A DNA stretch of 53,989 bases, from NCBI GenBank assembly GCA_021801705.1, contig JAJYXP010000017.1:1-53989 (forward strand), in the 5' to 3' direction. The position numbers and the translations under genes were made by a program. This stretch comes from Pseudomonadota bacterium (GTDB taxonomy: Bacteria; Pseudomonadota; Gammaproteobacteria; Burkholderiales; Sulfuricellaceae). This document shows, in pieces, positions 1-7,679 of this stretch. The notes beneath the pieces are model-generated. The model searched no databases and was not told where the DNA came from. It saw only the letters and a program-made list of their open reading frames with translations. Position 1 is the first letter of the stretch; each line of letters begins with the position of its first letter.

Positions 1-280
1 GAATCAGGCAATTGTTCGCTCAGCCGGCAAAGCATACTCTTTTATCCTGAATCGTCTACCTGTCAAAACTGACAGGTAGCCGGATAATTTACTGTTTGAT
101 AGGATGTGGCGGGGAGGTCCGCTTTGGGGGATACGGTGTTTGGGGCGGTTAAGCGAGCGTACCGGGGCATCATGGCGGATGGCTGTTTCTTGCTGATGAA
201 GGGACGTTGTCCGACCGTCCGTAGCGGGTCGGGTTGACCTCTGTTCGGAGGCCGATTTGGGGTGTTTCCGGCCCTTTTTC

Positions 281-1465
281 TTATCTTGCGTCAAGCGCGT
301 TGGCGATGCGCTGGAGCGCATCGGCGATGACGCGGCGGGGCGAACCGATATTGAGGCGCATGAATCCGCTGCCGCCTTCACCGAAGACCGTGCCGGGATT
401 CATCCCCACCCTGGCATGATGGACGAAAAAATCCTTCAGTTGCCTGTCGCTCATGCCCAGGTCGCGGCAATCGAGCCAGAGCAGATACGTTCCCTCGGGC
501 TGGATGAGCCGGATGGCGGGCAGATGTTGGCCGAGATAAGCGCTGACGAAGTCCCTGTTGTCACGCAGGTAAACCAGCAGACTGTCCAGCCATGACTCGC
601 CTTCGCGGTAGGCGGCTTCAAACGCGGTGATGCTGAAGGGGTTGGAATTGCCCAGGTGCAGGGTGTTGAAAACCTGTTTGATCGCGGCGCGGTGCGCGGG
701 ATCGGGCACGACCAGGCTGGACAGTCCGAGGCCGGGGATATTGAAGGTCTTGCTGGGCGCCACGGCGGTGATGAGCTGGTCTGTGTCATCTGCAAGAGAG
801 GCCAGCACCGTGTGCTGGCGGCCGGGGTAGACCAGGTCGGCGTGTATGTCGTCCGACAGCACCAGCAGATGATATTGGCGCGCGATGCGCAGGATTTCCG
901 TCAGCTCTTCCCGGTTCCACACGCGTCCGACCGGGTTGTGCGGCGAACACAGCAGCAGCAGACGCGCACCGTCTGCGGCACATTGTTCGAGACGCGGAAA
1001 GTCGATGGTGTAGCGGCCGTTTTCCAGGCGCAGAGGATTCAGGATCAGGCGCCGCCCGGTGCTGGTGGCTGCCGAAAAGAATGGAAAATAGACCGGCGGC
1101 TGGGCGATGACACCTTCGCCGGGCCGGGCGAAAGCCATCACCACCGCATGCAGCGAGGGCACCACGCCGGGCGCCATGAGTATCCACTCCCGTTCGACCT
1201 CCCAGCCGTGGCGTTTTTTCAGCCAGGTGATCAGCGCATCAAACAGGCTATCCGGGTAGAACGTGTAGCCGTATACCGGGTGGGCGGCGCGCGCCGCAAG
1301 GGCGCGGGTGACGGCCTCCGGGGCGGCAAAATCCATGTCTGCCACCCACAGCGGGAGCACGTCGGCAGTGCCGAAATACGCCGCACGGCCGTCATGCTTG
1401 ACGCTGGAGGTACCCGTGCGCGGAATCTCGCGGTCGAAATCGAAACTCAAGCTGTCCGTTCCCAA
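281..1465 (-). CDS. PatB/MalY-type PLP-dependent C-S lyase (class I/II aminotransferase)
   Basis: Fold-type I PLP enzyme of 394 residues, the usual length for the PatB/MalY family, which cleaves C-S bonds of cystathionine or cysteine conjugates in the cytoplasm. The N-terminal LPLWVADMDF motif (about residues 37-46) is a family hallmark, SPHNPVGRVW is the cofactor-contacting loop, SDDIHADL holds the Asp that contacts the pyridine nitrogen, and SKTFNIPGL carries the PLP lysine (K239). The start is TTG, preceded by GGAAG at a good distance; no better ATG is seen. It stands alone, divergent from msrP, so the natural substrate cannot be told from context. A plain aminotransferase role is possible, but the WVADMDF signature favours beta-C-S lyase. 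Confidence 0.88.
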   Translation of the reverse strand: MGTDSLSFDFDREIPRTGTSSVKHDGRAAYFGTADVLPLWVADMDFAAPEAVTRALAARAAHPVYGYTFYPDSLFDALITWLKKRHGWEVEREWILMAPGVVPSLHAVVMAFARPGEGVIAQPPVYFPFFSAATSTGRRLILNPLRLENGRYTIDFPRLEQCAADGARLLLLCSPHNPVGRVWNREELTEILRIARQYHLLVLSDDIHADLVYPGRQHTVLASLADDTDQLITAVAPSKTFNIPGLGLSSLVVPDPAHRAAIKQVFNTLHLGNSNPFSITAFEAAYREGESWLDSLLVYLRDNRDFVSAYLGQHLPAIRLIQPEGTYLLWLDCRDLGMSDRQLKDFFVHHARVGMNPGTVFGEGGSGFMRLNIGSPRRVIADALQRIANALDAR

Positions 1466-1719
1466 TTGCTCACTTCCGACAGAATATGCTGAAATTTGCG
1501 CCGGGTCTCGGCATCTCCGCCGCTCAGCGCGGGCGTTCGTTCACATAGGCTGCGCCGCATACTGTTTGCTCGTTGAGTGTATGCTTGAAATTTTAGCAGG
1601 GAATAACTTTCCGGCTTGCGCTAATTTGCCAGACCGGCCAAGGGTTCGCTGCTTTCGTTGATGCTGGCGTGTAAGGAATCGCCCCGAAGGACGACTAATA
1701 AACAACCAGGAGATCCTTA

Positions 1720-2682
1720 ATGCTTATCAAAAAACCCGGCGACATCAAGCCCTCGGAAATTACAGACCAGCAGGTTTATCTGGAACGGCGGCGTTTCATG
1801 GGCGTCGCGTCGCGCTCGCTGGCCGCTCTCGCCGCAGGCATGACAGCCCCCGCGCTGCTGGCGGGCTCCGCTGACGCGGAAGCGGCGGCAAAATTGAGCG
1901 GCATCAGAAAAAGCGCCTTGAGTACCGGTGAAAAACCAACCTCTTACAAGGACGTCACAAGCTACAATAACTTTTACGAATTCGGCACCGACAAGTTTTC
2001 TCCCGCACAACAGGCCGGCAGCCTGATCACCCGGCCCTGGACGGTTTCGGTCGAGGGCGAAATCAAGCGCCCCAAGGTCTACGATATCGACGAACTCTTC
2101 AAACTAAGTCCGCTGGAAGAACGCATCTACCGTCTGCGCTGTGTGGAAGGCTGGTCGATGGTTATCCCGTGGGTGGGGTTCCCGCTCAACGAGCTCATCA
2201 AACGGGCGGAACCGACAGGCAATGCAAAATATGTCGAGTTCACCACGCTTCACGATCCGAGGCAAATGCCCGGCCAGCGCTCCGGCGTGCTCGACTGGCC
2301 TTACGTGGAAGCCCTGCGCCTGGATGAAGCCATGCACCCGCTTACCCTTATGGCGGTCGGCCTGTACGGGGAAGAGCTGCCCAAACAGAATGGCGCGCCG
2401 ATTCGATTGGTCGTGCCCTGGAAATACGGCTTTAAAAGCGCCAAGTCCATCGTCAGGATACGCTTCGTTTCGAACCCCCCGACAAGTGCGTGGATGAAAG
2501 CCGGTCCCGGTGAATATGGCTTTTTTGCCAACGTCAACCCGACCGTGGACCATCCGCGCTGGAGCCAGGCCAAGGAGCGCCGTATAGGCGAAATCTTTAA
2601 ACGGGACACCCTCATGTTCAACGGTTATGGCGATCAGGTGGCGCAGCTTTACAGCGGAATTGATCTGAAGAAATACTTCTGA
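1720..2682 (+). CDS. msrP: Protein-methionine-sulfoxide reductase, catalytic molybdopterin subunit
   Basis: Periplasmic Mo-molybdopterin enzyme (YedY family) that reduces methionine sulfoxide in oxidised envelope proteins. A twin-arginine signal is visible: RRRFMG at residues 23-28 followed by an Ala-rich hydrophobic stretch, so the folded cofactor-loaded protein should leave by Tat. C141, in the LRCVEGW motif, is the expected molybdenum ligand. Length (320 aa) is normal. The ATG has a good ribosome site (CAGGAG). Its TGA overlaps the msrQ ATG by one base (TGATG), which fits tight co-translation with its heme-containing electron donor. Confidence 0.95.
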   Translation: MLIKKPGDIKPSEITDQQVYLERRRFMGVASRSLAALAAGMTAPALLAGSADAEAAAKLSGIRKSALSTGEKPTSYKDVTSYNNFYEFGTDKFSPAQQAGSLITRPWTVSVEGEIKRPKVYDIDELFKLSPLEERIYRLRCVEGWSMVIPWVGFPLNELIKRAEPTGNAKYVEFTTLHDPRQMPGQRSGVLDWPYVEALRLDEAMHPLTLMAVGLYGEELPKQNGAPIRLVVPWKYGFKSAKSIVRIRFVSNPPTSAWMKAGPGEYGFFANVNPTVDHPRWSQAKERRIGEIFKRDTLMFNGYGDQVAQLYSGIDLKKYF

Positions 2683-3287
2683 TGGCTCGATTTCCTTTGC
2701 TCAAGGCCCTCATCTTTCCTGTTTGCCTGATCCCGCTGGCAAGGCTGGGCTGGTATGGCTATACGGACCAGCTTGGCGCCAACCCCATCGAGTTCGTCAC
2801 CCGCTCGACCGGAACCTGGACGCTGATATTTTTGCTCGTTACCCTGTGCGTCACGCCGCTACGCAAAATCTCGGGTTGGCAAGCGCTCATCAAACTGCGC
2901 CGCATGCTGGGCCTGTTTGCCTTTTTTTACGCCAGCCTGCACTTCGCCACTTACATTTGGCTCGATCAGTTCTTCGACCTGCAGTCCATATACAAGGATG
3001 TGTTCAAGCGGCCTTTCATCACCATCGGCTTCATTGGATTCATGATGTTGATTCCGCTGGCGCTTACTTCGACCAATGCCATGATAAAACGGCTGGGCGG
3101 CAAGCGCTGGCGGCGACTGCATCAACTGGTTTATTTCATCGCCATTTGCGCTGTAGTGCATTACTGGTGGCTGGTGAAGAAGGACATTACCCAACCGGCG
3201 ATTTACGCGGGGGCCTTGGCGGTACTGCTGGGATATCGGCTAATGGCCATGTTGCCGAAATCCGGGGCCCTCTTATCCAAAATATGA
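2682..3287 (+). CDS. msrQ: MsrQ heme-binding membrane subunit of the methionine sulfoxide reductase
   Basis: Integral membrane b-type cytochrome (YedZ, ferric reductase-like fold) that passes electrons from the quinone pool to MsrP. Several hydrophobic segments are evident across 201 residues. Candidate heme-ligand histidines lie in YASLHFATY, in WRRLHQLVYF and in AVVHYWWLVKKD, the typical family positions. It starts on the overlapping TGATG of msrP, so the two are surely one operon. Nothing is missing compared with the family. Confidence 0.94.
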   Translation: MARFPLLKALIFPVCLIPLARLGWYGYTDQLGANPIEFVTRSTGTWTLIFLLVTLCVTPLRKISGWQALIKLRRMLGLFAFFYASLHFATYIWLDQFFDLQSIYKDVFKRPFITIGFIGFMMLIPLALTSTNAMIKRLGGKRWRRLHQLVYFIAICAVVHYWWLVKKDITQPAIYAGALAVLLGYRLMAMLPKSGALLSKI

Positions 3288-3388
3288 TCGCTCGTCGCAC
3301 GAGCGCTGCGCCCCATGTTGCTCCACGAACAAACGCTTCGTAGAAGTGAATGCTATCATTACAGGATACGCTATCACCGGACCCCATC

Positions 3389-4231
3389 ATGACATCCTCC
3401 CAAAATATCCGCAGCATGGCGCTGTTTTGCGATTTCGAGAACATCGCCCTGGGGGTGCGCGACGCCAAGTACGCCCAATTTGATATCAGCAAGGTTTTGG
3501 AAAAGCTGCTGCTCAAGGGCAGCATCGTGGTGAAAAAAGCCTATTGCGACTGGGACCGCTACAAGGAATTCAAGGCCCCCATGCACGAGGCCTCGTTCGA
3601 GCTGATCGAGATTCCCCATGTGCGCCAATCGGGCAAGAACTCCGCCGACATCCGCATGGTGGTGGACGCCCTTGATCTCTGCTATACCAAATCCCATGTG
3701 GACACTTTCGTGATCATCAGTGGTGACTCCGATTTCTCCCCCCTGGTAAGTAAACTGCGCGAAAATAACAAGATCGTGATCGGCGTCGGGGTAAAAAACT
3801 CCACCTCAGACCTGCTGATCGCCAACTGTGACGAGTTTATCTACTACGACGACCTGGCGCGGGAAAAAGCGGAAAAAGCAGAAAAAGCGAAGAAACGCAC
3901 CGGCAGCAAGAAAAAACCCGCCAAGGATGTCGCTGAAGCGGTCCCCAAAACGCCGCCACAACCCGAGGGAGACAAAACCCTGGAGGCGCTGGTCCTGGTG
4001 ATGGAGACGGTGGAGGCACTATTTGCGGAACGGGGCGAAGAGGACAAAATTTGGGGCTCGATGGTCAAGCAGGCGCTCAAGCGCCGCCGGCCGGGCTTCA
4101 ACGAGAGCTACTATGGTTTTCGCACCTTCAGCAAGCTGCTGGAGGAGGCCGCTGCACGCAAACTTCTTGACGTGGCGCACGACGAAAAGTCGGGCCAGAT
4201 CATCATCAAGAACTTCAACCCCGATTATTAG
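3389..4231 (+). CDS. NYN-domain (LabA/DUF88-like) protein with C-terminal OST-HTH/LOTUS domain
   Basis: Two-domain protein of about 280 residues. The N-terminal 155 residues form a NYN (PIN-like) nuclease domain with the acidic motifs expected for metal-dependent RNA cleavage: ALFCDFENI near the start, SADIRMVVDAL in the middle and ISGDSDFSPLV. A charged Lys/Glu/Ala linker (EKAEKAEKAKK onward) leads to a C-terminal OST-HTH/LOTUS-like region ending in GQIIIKNF, a fold linked to RNA binding. An earlier in-frame ATG at 3350 would add 13 residues; I prefer 3389 because family similarity begins just after it. Neighbours do not reveal a target. RNase activity is a family inference, not shown here. 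Confidence 0.85.
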   Translation: MTSSQNIRSMALFCDFENIALGVRDAKYAQFDISKVLEKLLLKGSIVVKKAYCDWDRYKEFKAPMHEASFELIEIPHVRQSGKNSADIRMVVDALDLCYTKSHVDTFVIISGDSDFSPLVSKLRENNKIVIGVGVKNSTSDLLIANCDEFIYYDDLAREKAEKAEKAKKRTGSKKKPAKDVAEAVPKTPPQPEGDKTLEALVLVMETVEALFAERGEEDKIWGSMVKQALKRRRPGFNESYYGFRTFSKLLEEAAARKLLDVAHDEKSGQIIIKNFNPDY

Positions 4232-4261
4232 TAGTCAGTCATGTTGAATTTGCGTGATTTT

Positions 4262-4316
4262 CTTGTAGGGCCGAATTCATTCGGCCAAATGTGCGAATGA
4301 ATTCGCACCTACAAAG
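4262..4316. repeat. Palindromic intergenic repeat with two nested hairpins (TTGTAGG family)
   Basis: The arms TTGTAGG and CCTACAA enclose two perfect hairpins: GGCCGAAT/ATTCGGCC (4269-4286) and GTGCGAAT/ATTCGCAC (4291-4308), each with a two-base loop. It lies between the convergent NYN gene and kup. A related element with the same arms and a GCGAATTCGGCC core sits at 53766-53824, so this looks like a mobile REP-like family rather than a gene-specific terminator. Confidence 0.8.
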
Positions 4317-4392
4317 AACGTACAGTCGCTTTAAGTTGACTGACAACTAGGCCATTCTGACAACAGAATCGCGGGCCTTGCCGGCGCGGGCC

Positions 4393-6306
4393 TCACAGCT
4401 CGATCTGCGTCCCGAGCTCCACCACCCGGTTGGTGGGAATCCTGAAGTAGGCGGTGACGCTGCCCGCATTGCGCGCCATGCTGATAAACAATTTTTCGCG
4501 CCACAACGCCATGCCCGGCGCTATTGTCGCAATCAGGGTTTCCCGGCTGATGAAAAAGGAGGTTTCCATCATCTGGAAGGGCAGCCCATACTCCTCGCAT
4601 TGGGCCAGCGTCTTGGGAATGTCCGGCTCATCCTTGAAACCGTAGCGCACAATGATCCGGTAGAACTCGTTCCCCAGCGGCTGTACCTCGACGTGATCGA
4701 TTTCCGGCACATGGGGAACATCCTCGGTGATGACCGTCAACAGTGCCACCCGCTCATGCAGCACCTTGTTGTGTATGAGGTTGTGCAACATCGCATGAGG
4801 CACCCCGTCGAGGTTGGCGGTGAGGAATACCGCAGTACCCGGAACACGTAGCGGCGGATGGGCGGCAATGCTGGCCAAAAAGGGCTCAAGTGCGATGGCG
4901 CCGGTCTGCAGCCGTTCGAACAGCAGCGCCCGTCCCCGCTTCCAAGTAGAGAGCAGGGTAAATACCGCAATAGCGACAACCAGCGGAAACCACCCCCCCA
5001 GAGGAATCTTCATGGCGTTCGCGCTGAAGAATGACAAGTCTATGATCAGGAAAAAGATGGCCACCACCCCGCCCGTCAGCCAGCTCCAGCCCCACAATGC
5101 GCGCGCCACCACCACCGCCAGAATGGTGTCGATCGCCATGGTGCCGGTCACCGCAATGCCATAAGCGGCGGCGAGGTTGCTGGAGGTGCGGAACCCCAGC
5201 ACCAGAGCGATGATTGCCGCAAGCAGGGCCCAGTTGATAGCCGGGAGATAAACCTGGCCGATTTCCTTTTCCGAGGTGTGCTGCACTTCCAGCCGGGGGC
5301 AGTAGCCCAGTTGCATCGCCTGGCGGGTGACGGAAAAGGCGCCCGAAATCACCGCCTGCGAAGCGATCACCGTGGCCAGGGTGGCGAGGGCTACCATGGG
5401 ATAAAGAGCCCAGGAGGGGACAAGCAGGTAAAACGGGTTCTCCACCGCGACGGGATTGTGGATCAGCAGCGCGCCCTGGCCGAAGTAATTGAGCAGCAGC
5501 GCCGGCAGCACCAGAAAGAACCACGCGGTCCTGATCGGCATGCGGCCAAAATGGCCCATGTCGGCGTAAAGCGCCTCCCCCCCCGTAACAGCCAGCACCA
5601 CCGCCCCCAAGGCGAGAAAGCCGTACCACTTGTGCTCCGCGAAGAACTGGATGCCGTAGAGCGGGTTCACCGCCAGCAATACCGCCGGTTCGTCAAGGAT
5701 GTTGATGATGCCGAGCAATGCCAGGGCGGCAAACCAAACGCACATCACCGGCCCGAACAATGCGCCCACGCTGGCGGTGCCCTTGCGCTGGAAGACAAAC
5801 AGCGCCACCAGCACGATCAGGGTGATCGGAATGACATAGGATTCAAGCGCGGGGGTGGCGATTTTCAGTCCCTCCACCGCCGACAGGACCGAAATCGCCG
5901 GGGTGATCAGGCTGTCGCCGTAGAACAGTGCGGCGCCAAATATCCCCATCGACATGAGCAGCCAGCGGCTGCGTGTGTCGCCCGGCGAATGTTTCAAAGT
6001 CAGCGCCAGCAGGGCCATGATGCCGCCCTCGCCGTTGTTGTTGGCGCGCATGATAAAGATCACGTACTTGAGCGATACCACGATCAGTAGCGCCCACAGC
6101 ACCAGTGACAGCGCCCCCAGCACGTTGTCATGACTGGTCGGAATGCCGTGGCCGGCGTGGAATACCTCTTTCAGGGTGTACAGCGGGCTGGTGCCGATGT
6201 CGCCAAACACCACGCCGATGGCCGCGAGCATCAGGCCGGATGGCTTGCCCTTGCCGCCTGGTTCCTCGGGGGTATGCGCATCAGGCCTTTTTTCGTTTGT
6301 ACTCAT
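4393..6306 (-). CDS. kup: Kup-type low-affinity potassium transporter
   Basis: Inner-membrane K+/H+ symporter of the Kup/HAK family. From the ATG at 6306 it is 637 residues, normal for the family. Residues after about 25 begin the typical IGVVFGDIGTSPLYTLKE segment, followed by about 12 membrane spans and a roughly 150-residue cytoplasmic tail. I chose 6306 over the longer in-frame start at 6354 because AAAGGAA lies at proper spacing before it and the extra 16 residues look unlike the family. It faces the ntrYX pair, so sensing and K+ uptake genes are adjacent but kup is transcribed on its own. Confidence 0.95.
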   Translation of the reverse strand: MSTNEKRPDAHTPEEPGGKGKPSGLMLAAIGVVFGDIGTSPLYTLKEVFHAGHGIPTSHDNVLGALSLVLWALLIVVSLKYVIFIMRANNNGEGGIMALLALTLKHSPGDTRSRWLLMSMGIFGAALFYGDSLITPAISVLSAVEGLKIATPALESYVIPITLIVLVALFVFQRKGTASVGALFGPVMCVWFAALALLGIINILDEPAVLLAVNPLYGIQFFAEHKWYGFLALGAVVLAVTGGEALYADMGHFGRMPIRTAWFFLVLPALLLNYFGQGALLIHNPVAVENPFYLLVPSWALYPMVALATLATVIASQAVISGAFSVTRQAMQLGYCPRLEVQHTSEKEIGQVYLPAINWALLAAIIALVLGFRTSSNLAAAYGIAVTGTMAIDTILAVVVARALWGWSWLTGGVVAIFFLIIDLSFFSANAMKIPLGGWFPLVVAIAVFTLLSTWKRGRALLFERLQTGAIALEPFLASIAAHPPLRVPGTAVFLTANLDGVPHAMLHNLIHNKVLHERVALLTVITEDVPHVPEIDHVEVQPLGNEFYRIIVRYGFKDEPDIPKTLAQCEEYGLPFQMMETSFFISRETLIATIAPGMALWREKLFISMARNAGSVTAYFRIPTNRVVELGTQIEL

Positions 6307-6407
6307 CGCTTGAGATTCCTTTACCGCCGGCATTGGCCGAGGGAAGGAGCGCAATTCTATTCCTTTTCCTGGCGGGCTAAAACAGTTTTATTGCCGGGGA
6401 GGGCGGA

Positions 6408-7679
6408 TCAATTCCCCGTTTCGCTCTTGCCCACAACGATGCCGAGCTGCTTCAGCTTGCGGTATAAATGGGTGCGCTCCAGCCCGACGCTTTCCGCGAG
6501 GCGGGTCATGTTGCCGCCGACTTTCTTGATCTGGTGCTCAAAATAAATCCGCTCAAATTCGTCTCGCGCCTCGCGCAGAGGTTGGTCCAGTCTCAAGGAA
6601 AAACCGGGGGACGGAAGGGCTGACGGGGCAAACTGCGCCCACACACGATTTACGTCGTCCGCCGTGATTTCTTCGGCCAGCGCCGTGAGTGCCAGCGTTT
6701 TCACCACGTTATGAAGCTGCGGCAGGTTGCCGGGCCAGCTCTCATTGCACAGCGCATTGAGCGCGGCCACGCTGAAATGGCGCGGCGGCGACTGCCTGGT
6801 TTCGATCAGCCGGGCCAGCGCCAAATTGGCAAGCGCCGGGATATCCTCGCGGTGCTCGCGCAAACCGGGCACCGTCAAGGTCAGGCTGCTGATCGCCTGG
6901 AAGAGTTTTGCGTCGAACGCCCCCTCCTCGACCAGAACCGGGAGCACCTTGGACGTCGCGCATACCAGGCGCACGTTGTATTTCTCATGCTTGTTCAGGA
7001 TCAGCAACAGGCCTTTTTGCTCCAGCCGGCTCAATTCTCCGATTTCTTCCAGATAAAGCAGACCGTTGCGCGCCTGCTCCAGCAGGTTGAGCGGGTTATC
7101 CGCCAGAACGGCAAAGCTTTCCGGCGCAACCCAGGGCGTATCTGGCCGGTGCAGGAAGCGGGCGCACGATTCCTGGCCCGAACCGGGCTCGCCGATCAGC
7201 AATAGCGGGGCCGCCTGACTCGCGGCTTGCTCAAGCCGCGCCTTCAACTCGGCGATCGCGGCCCCCGTCCCCAAGCCAGCCAATGCCGCGGCGTTGTGGG
7301 GACGCGGCTCGCCGGCCTTGAGCGCACGCCCCACGGTGCCCAGCAGTTTTTGCAGGGATATCGGCTTTTCCAGAAAATCGGTGGCACCGATGCGCGTTGC
7401 CTCCACCGCGGTATCAATCGTGCCGTGGCCGGACATCATGATCACCGGCATGGTCAACAAGCCCGCGCTTTCCCATTCCTTCAGCAGCGTGATCCCGTCG
7501 GTGTCCGGCATCCAGATATCCAGGAGCACCAGGTCGGGGCGTTTCTGGCTGCGGAAAGCCCGCGCCGCGCCGGCATTTTCCGCCAGCGCGACCGTGTAGC
7601 CCTCATCGTGCAGGATTTCCTTCAGCAACTCCCGTATGCCAACTTCATCGTCCACCACCAATATCTGGTTCGCTGCCAT
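6408..7679 (-). CDS. ntrX: NtrX-like response regulator with degenerate sigma-54 ATPase domain
   Basis: Receiver-AAA-Fis-type regulator (423 aa) paired with the NtrY-like kinase directly upstream. The receiver has D10/D11, phospho-acceptor D54 and K105. The central domain is damaged as an ATPase: Walker A reads GEPGSGQE (163-170), with Gln169 in place of the essential Lys. The segment that should carry the GAFTGA sigma-54 contact loop is absent, going straight to a Walker B-like GLLYLEEIGELS. The C-terminal helix-turn-helix (GGNMTRLAESVGLERTHLYR) is intact. It should therefore bind DNA under phosphorylation control without driving sigma-54 promoters. Its ATG follows the ntrY stop directly, indicating one operon. 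Confidence 0.9.
   Translation of the reverse strand: MAANQILVVDDEVGIRELLKEILHDEGYTVALAENAGAARAFRSQKRPDLVLLDIWMPDTDGITLLKEWESAGLLTMPVIMMSGHGTIDTAVEATRIGATDFLEKPISLQKLLGTVGRALKAGEPRPHNAAALAGLGTGAAIAELKARLEQAASQAAPLLLIGEPGSGQESCARFLHRPDTPWVAPESFAVLADNPLNLLEQARNGLLYLEEIGELSRLEQKGLLLILNKHEKYNVRLVCATSKVLPVLVEEGAFDAKLFQAISSLTLTVPGLREHREDIPALANLALARLIETRQSPPRHFSVAALNALCNESWPGNLPQLHNVVKTLALTALAEEITADDVNRVWAQFAPSALPSPGFSLRLDQPLREARDEFERIYFEHQIKKVGGNMTRLAESVGLERTHLYRKLKQLGIVVGKSETGN

Noticed and set aside
250-282. GGCCG...CGGCC followed by CTTTTTC near the end of the PatB gene
   Set aside because: The stem is only 5 bp with a 14-base loop and no plus-strand gene precedes it, so it is not a convincing terminator.
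4-381. Minus-strand frame of 125 codons at the left edge
   Set aside because: Overlaps the PatB end in another frame, has Ser/Arg/Pro-rich composition and no family likeness. I see no gene in the first 280 bases.
656-1492. Long plus-strand frame (278 codons) opposite the PatB gene
   Set aside because: It is antisense to a clearly conserved enzyme, with no recognisable domain; such frames arise from GC-rich codon bias.
1466-1719. The 254-bp gap between patB and msrP, searched for a riboswitch or promoter
   Set aside because: No consensus -35/-10 pair or recognisable riboswitch core could be supported; only the msrP ribosome site is clear.
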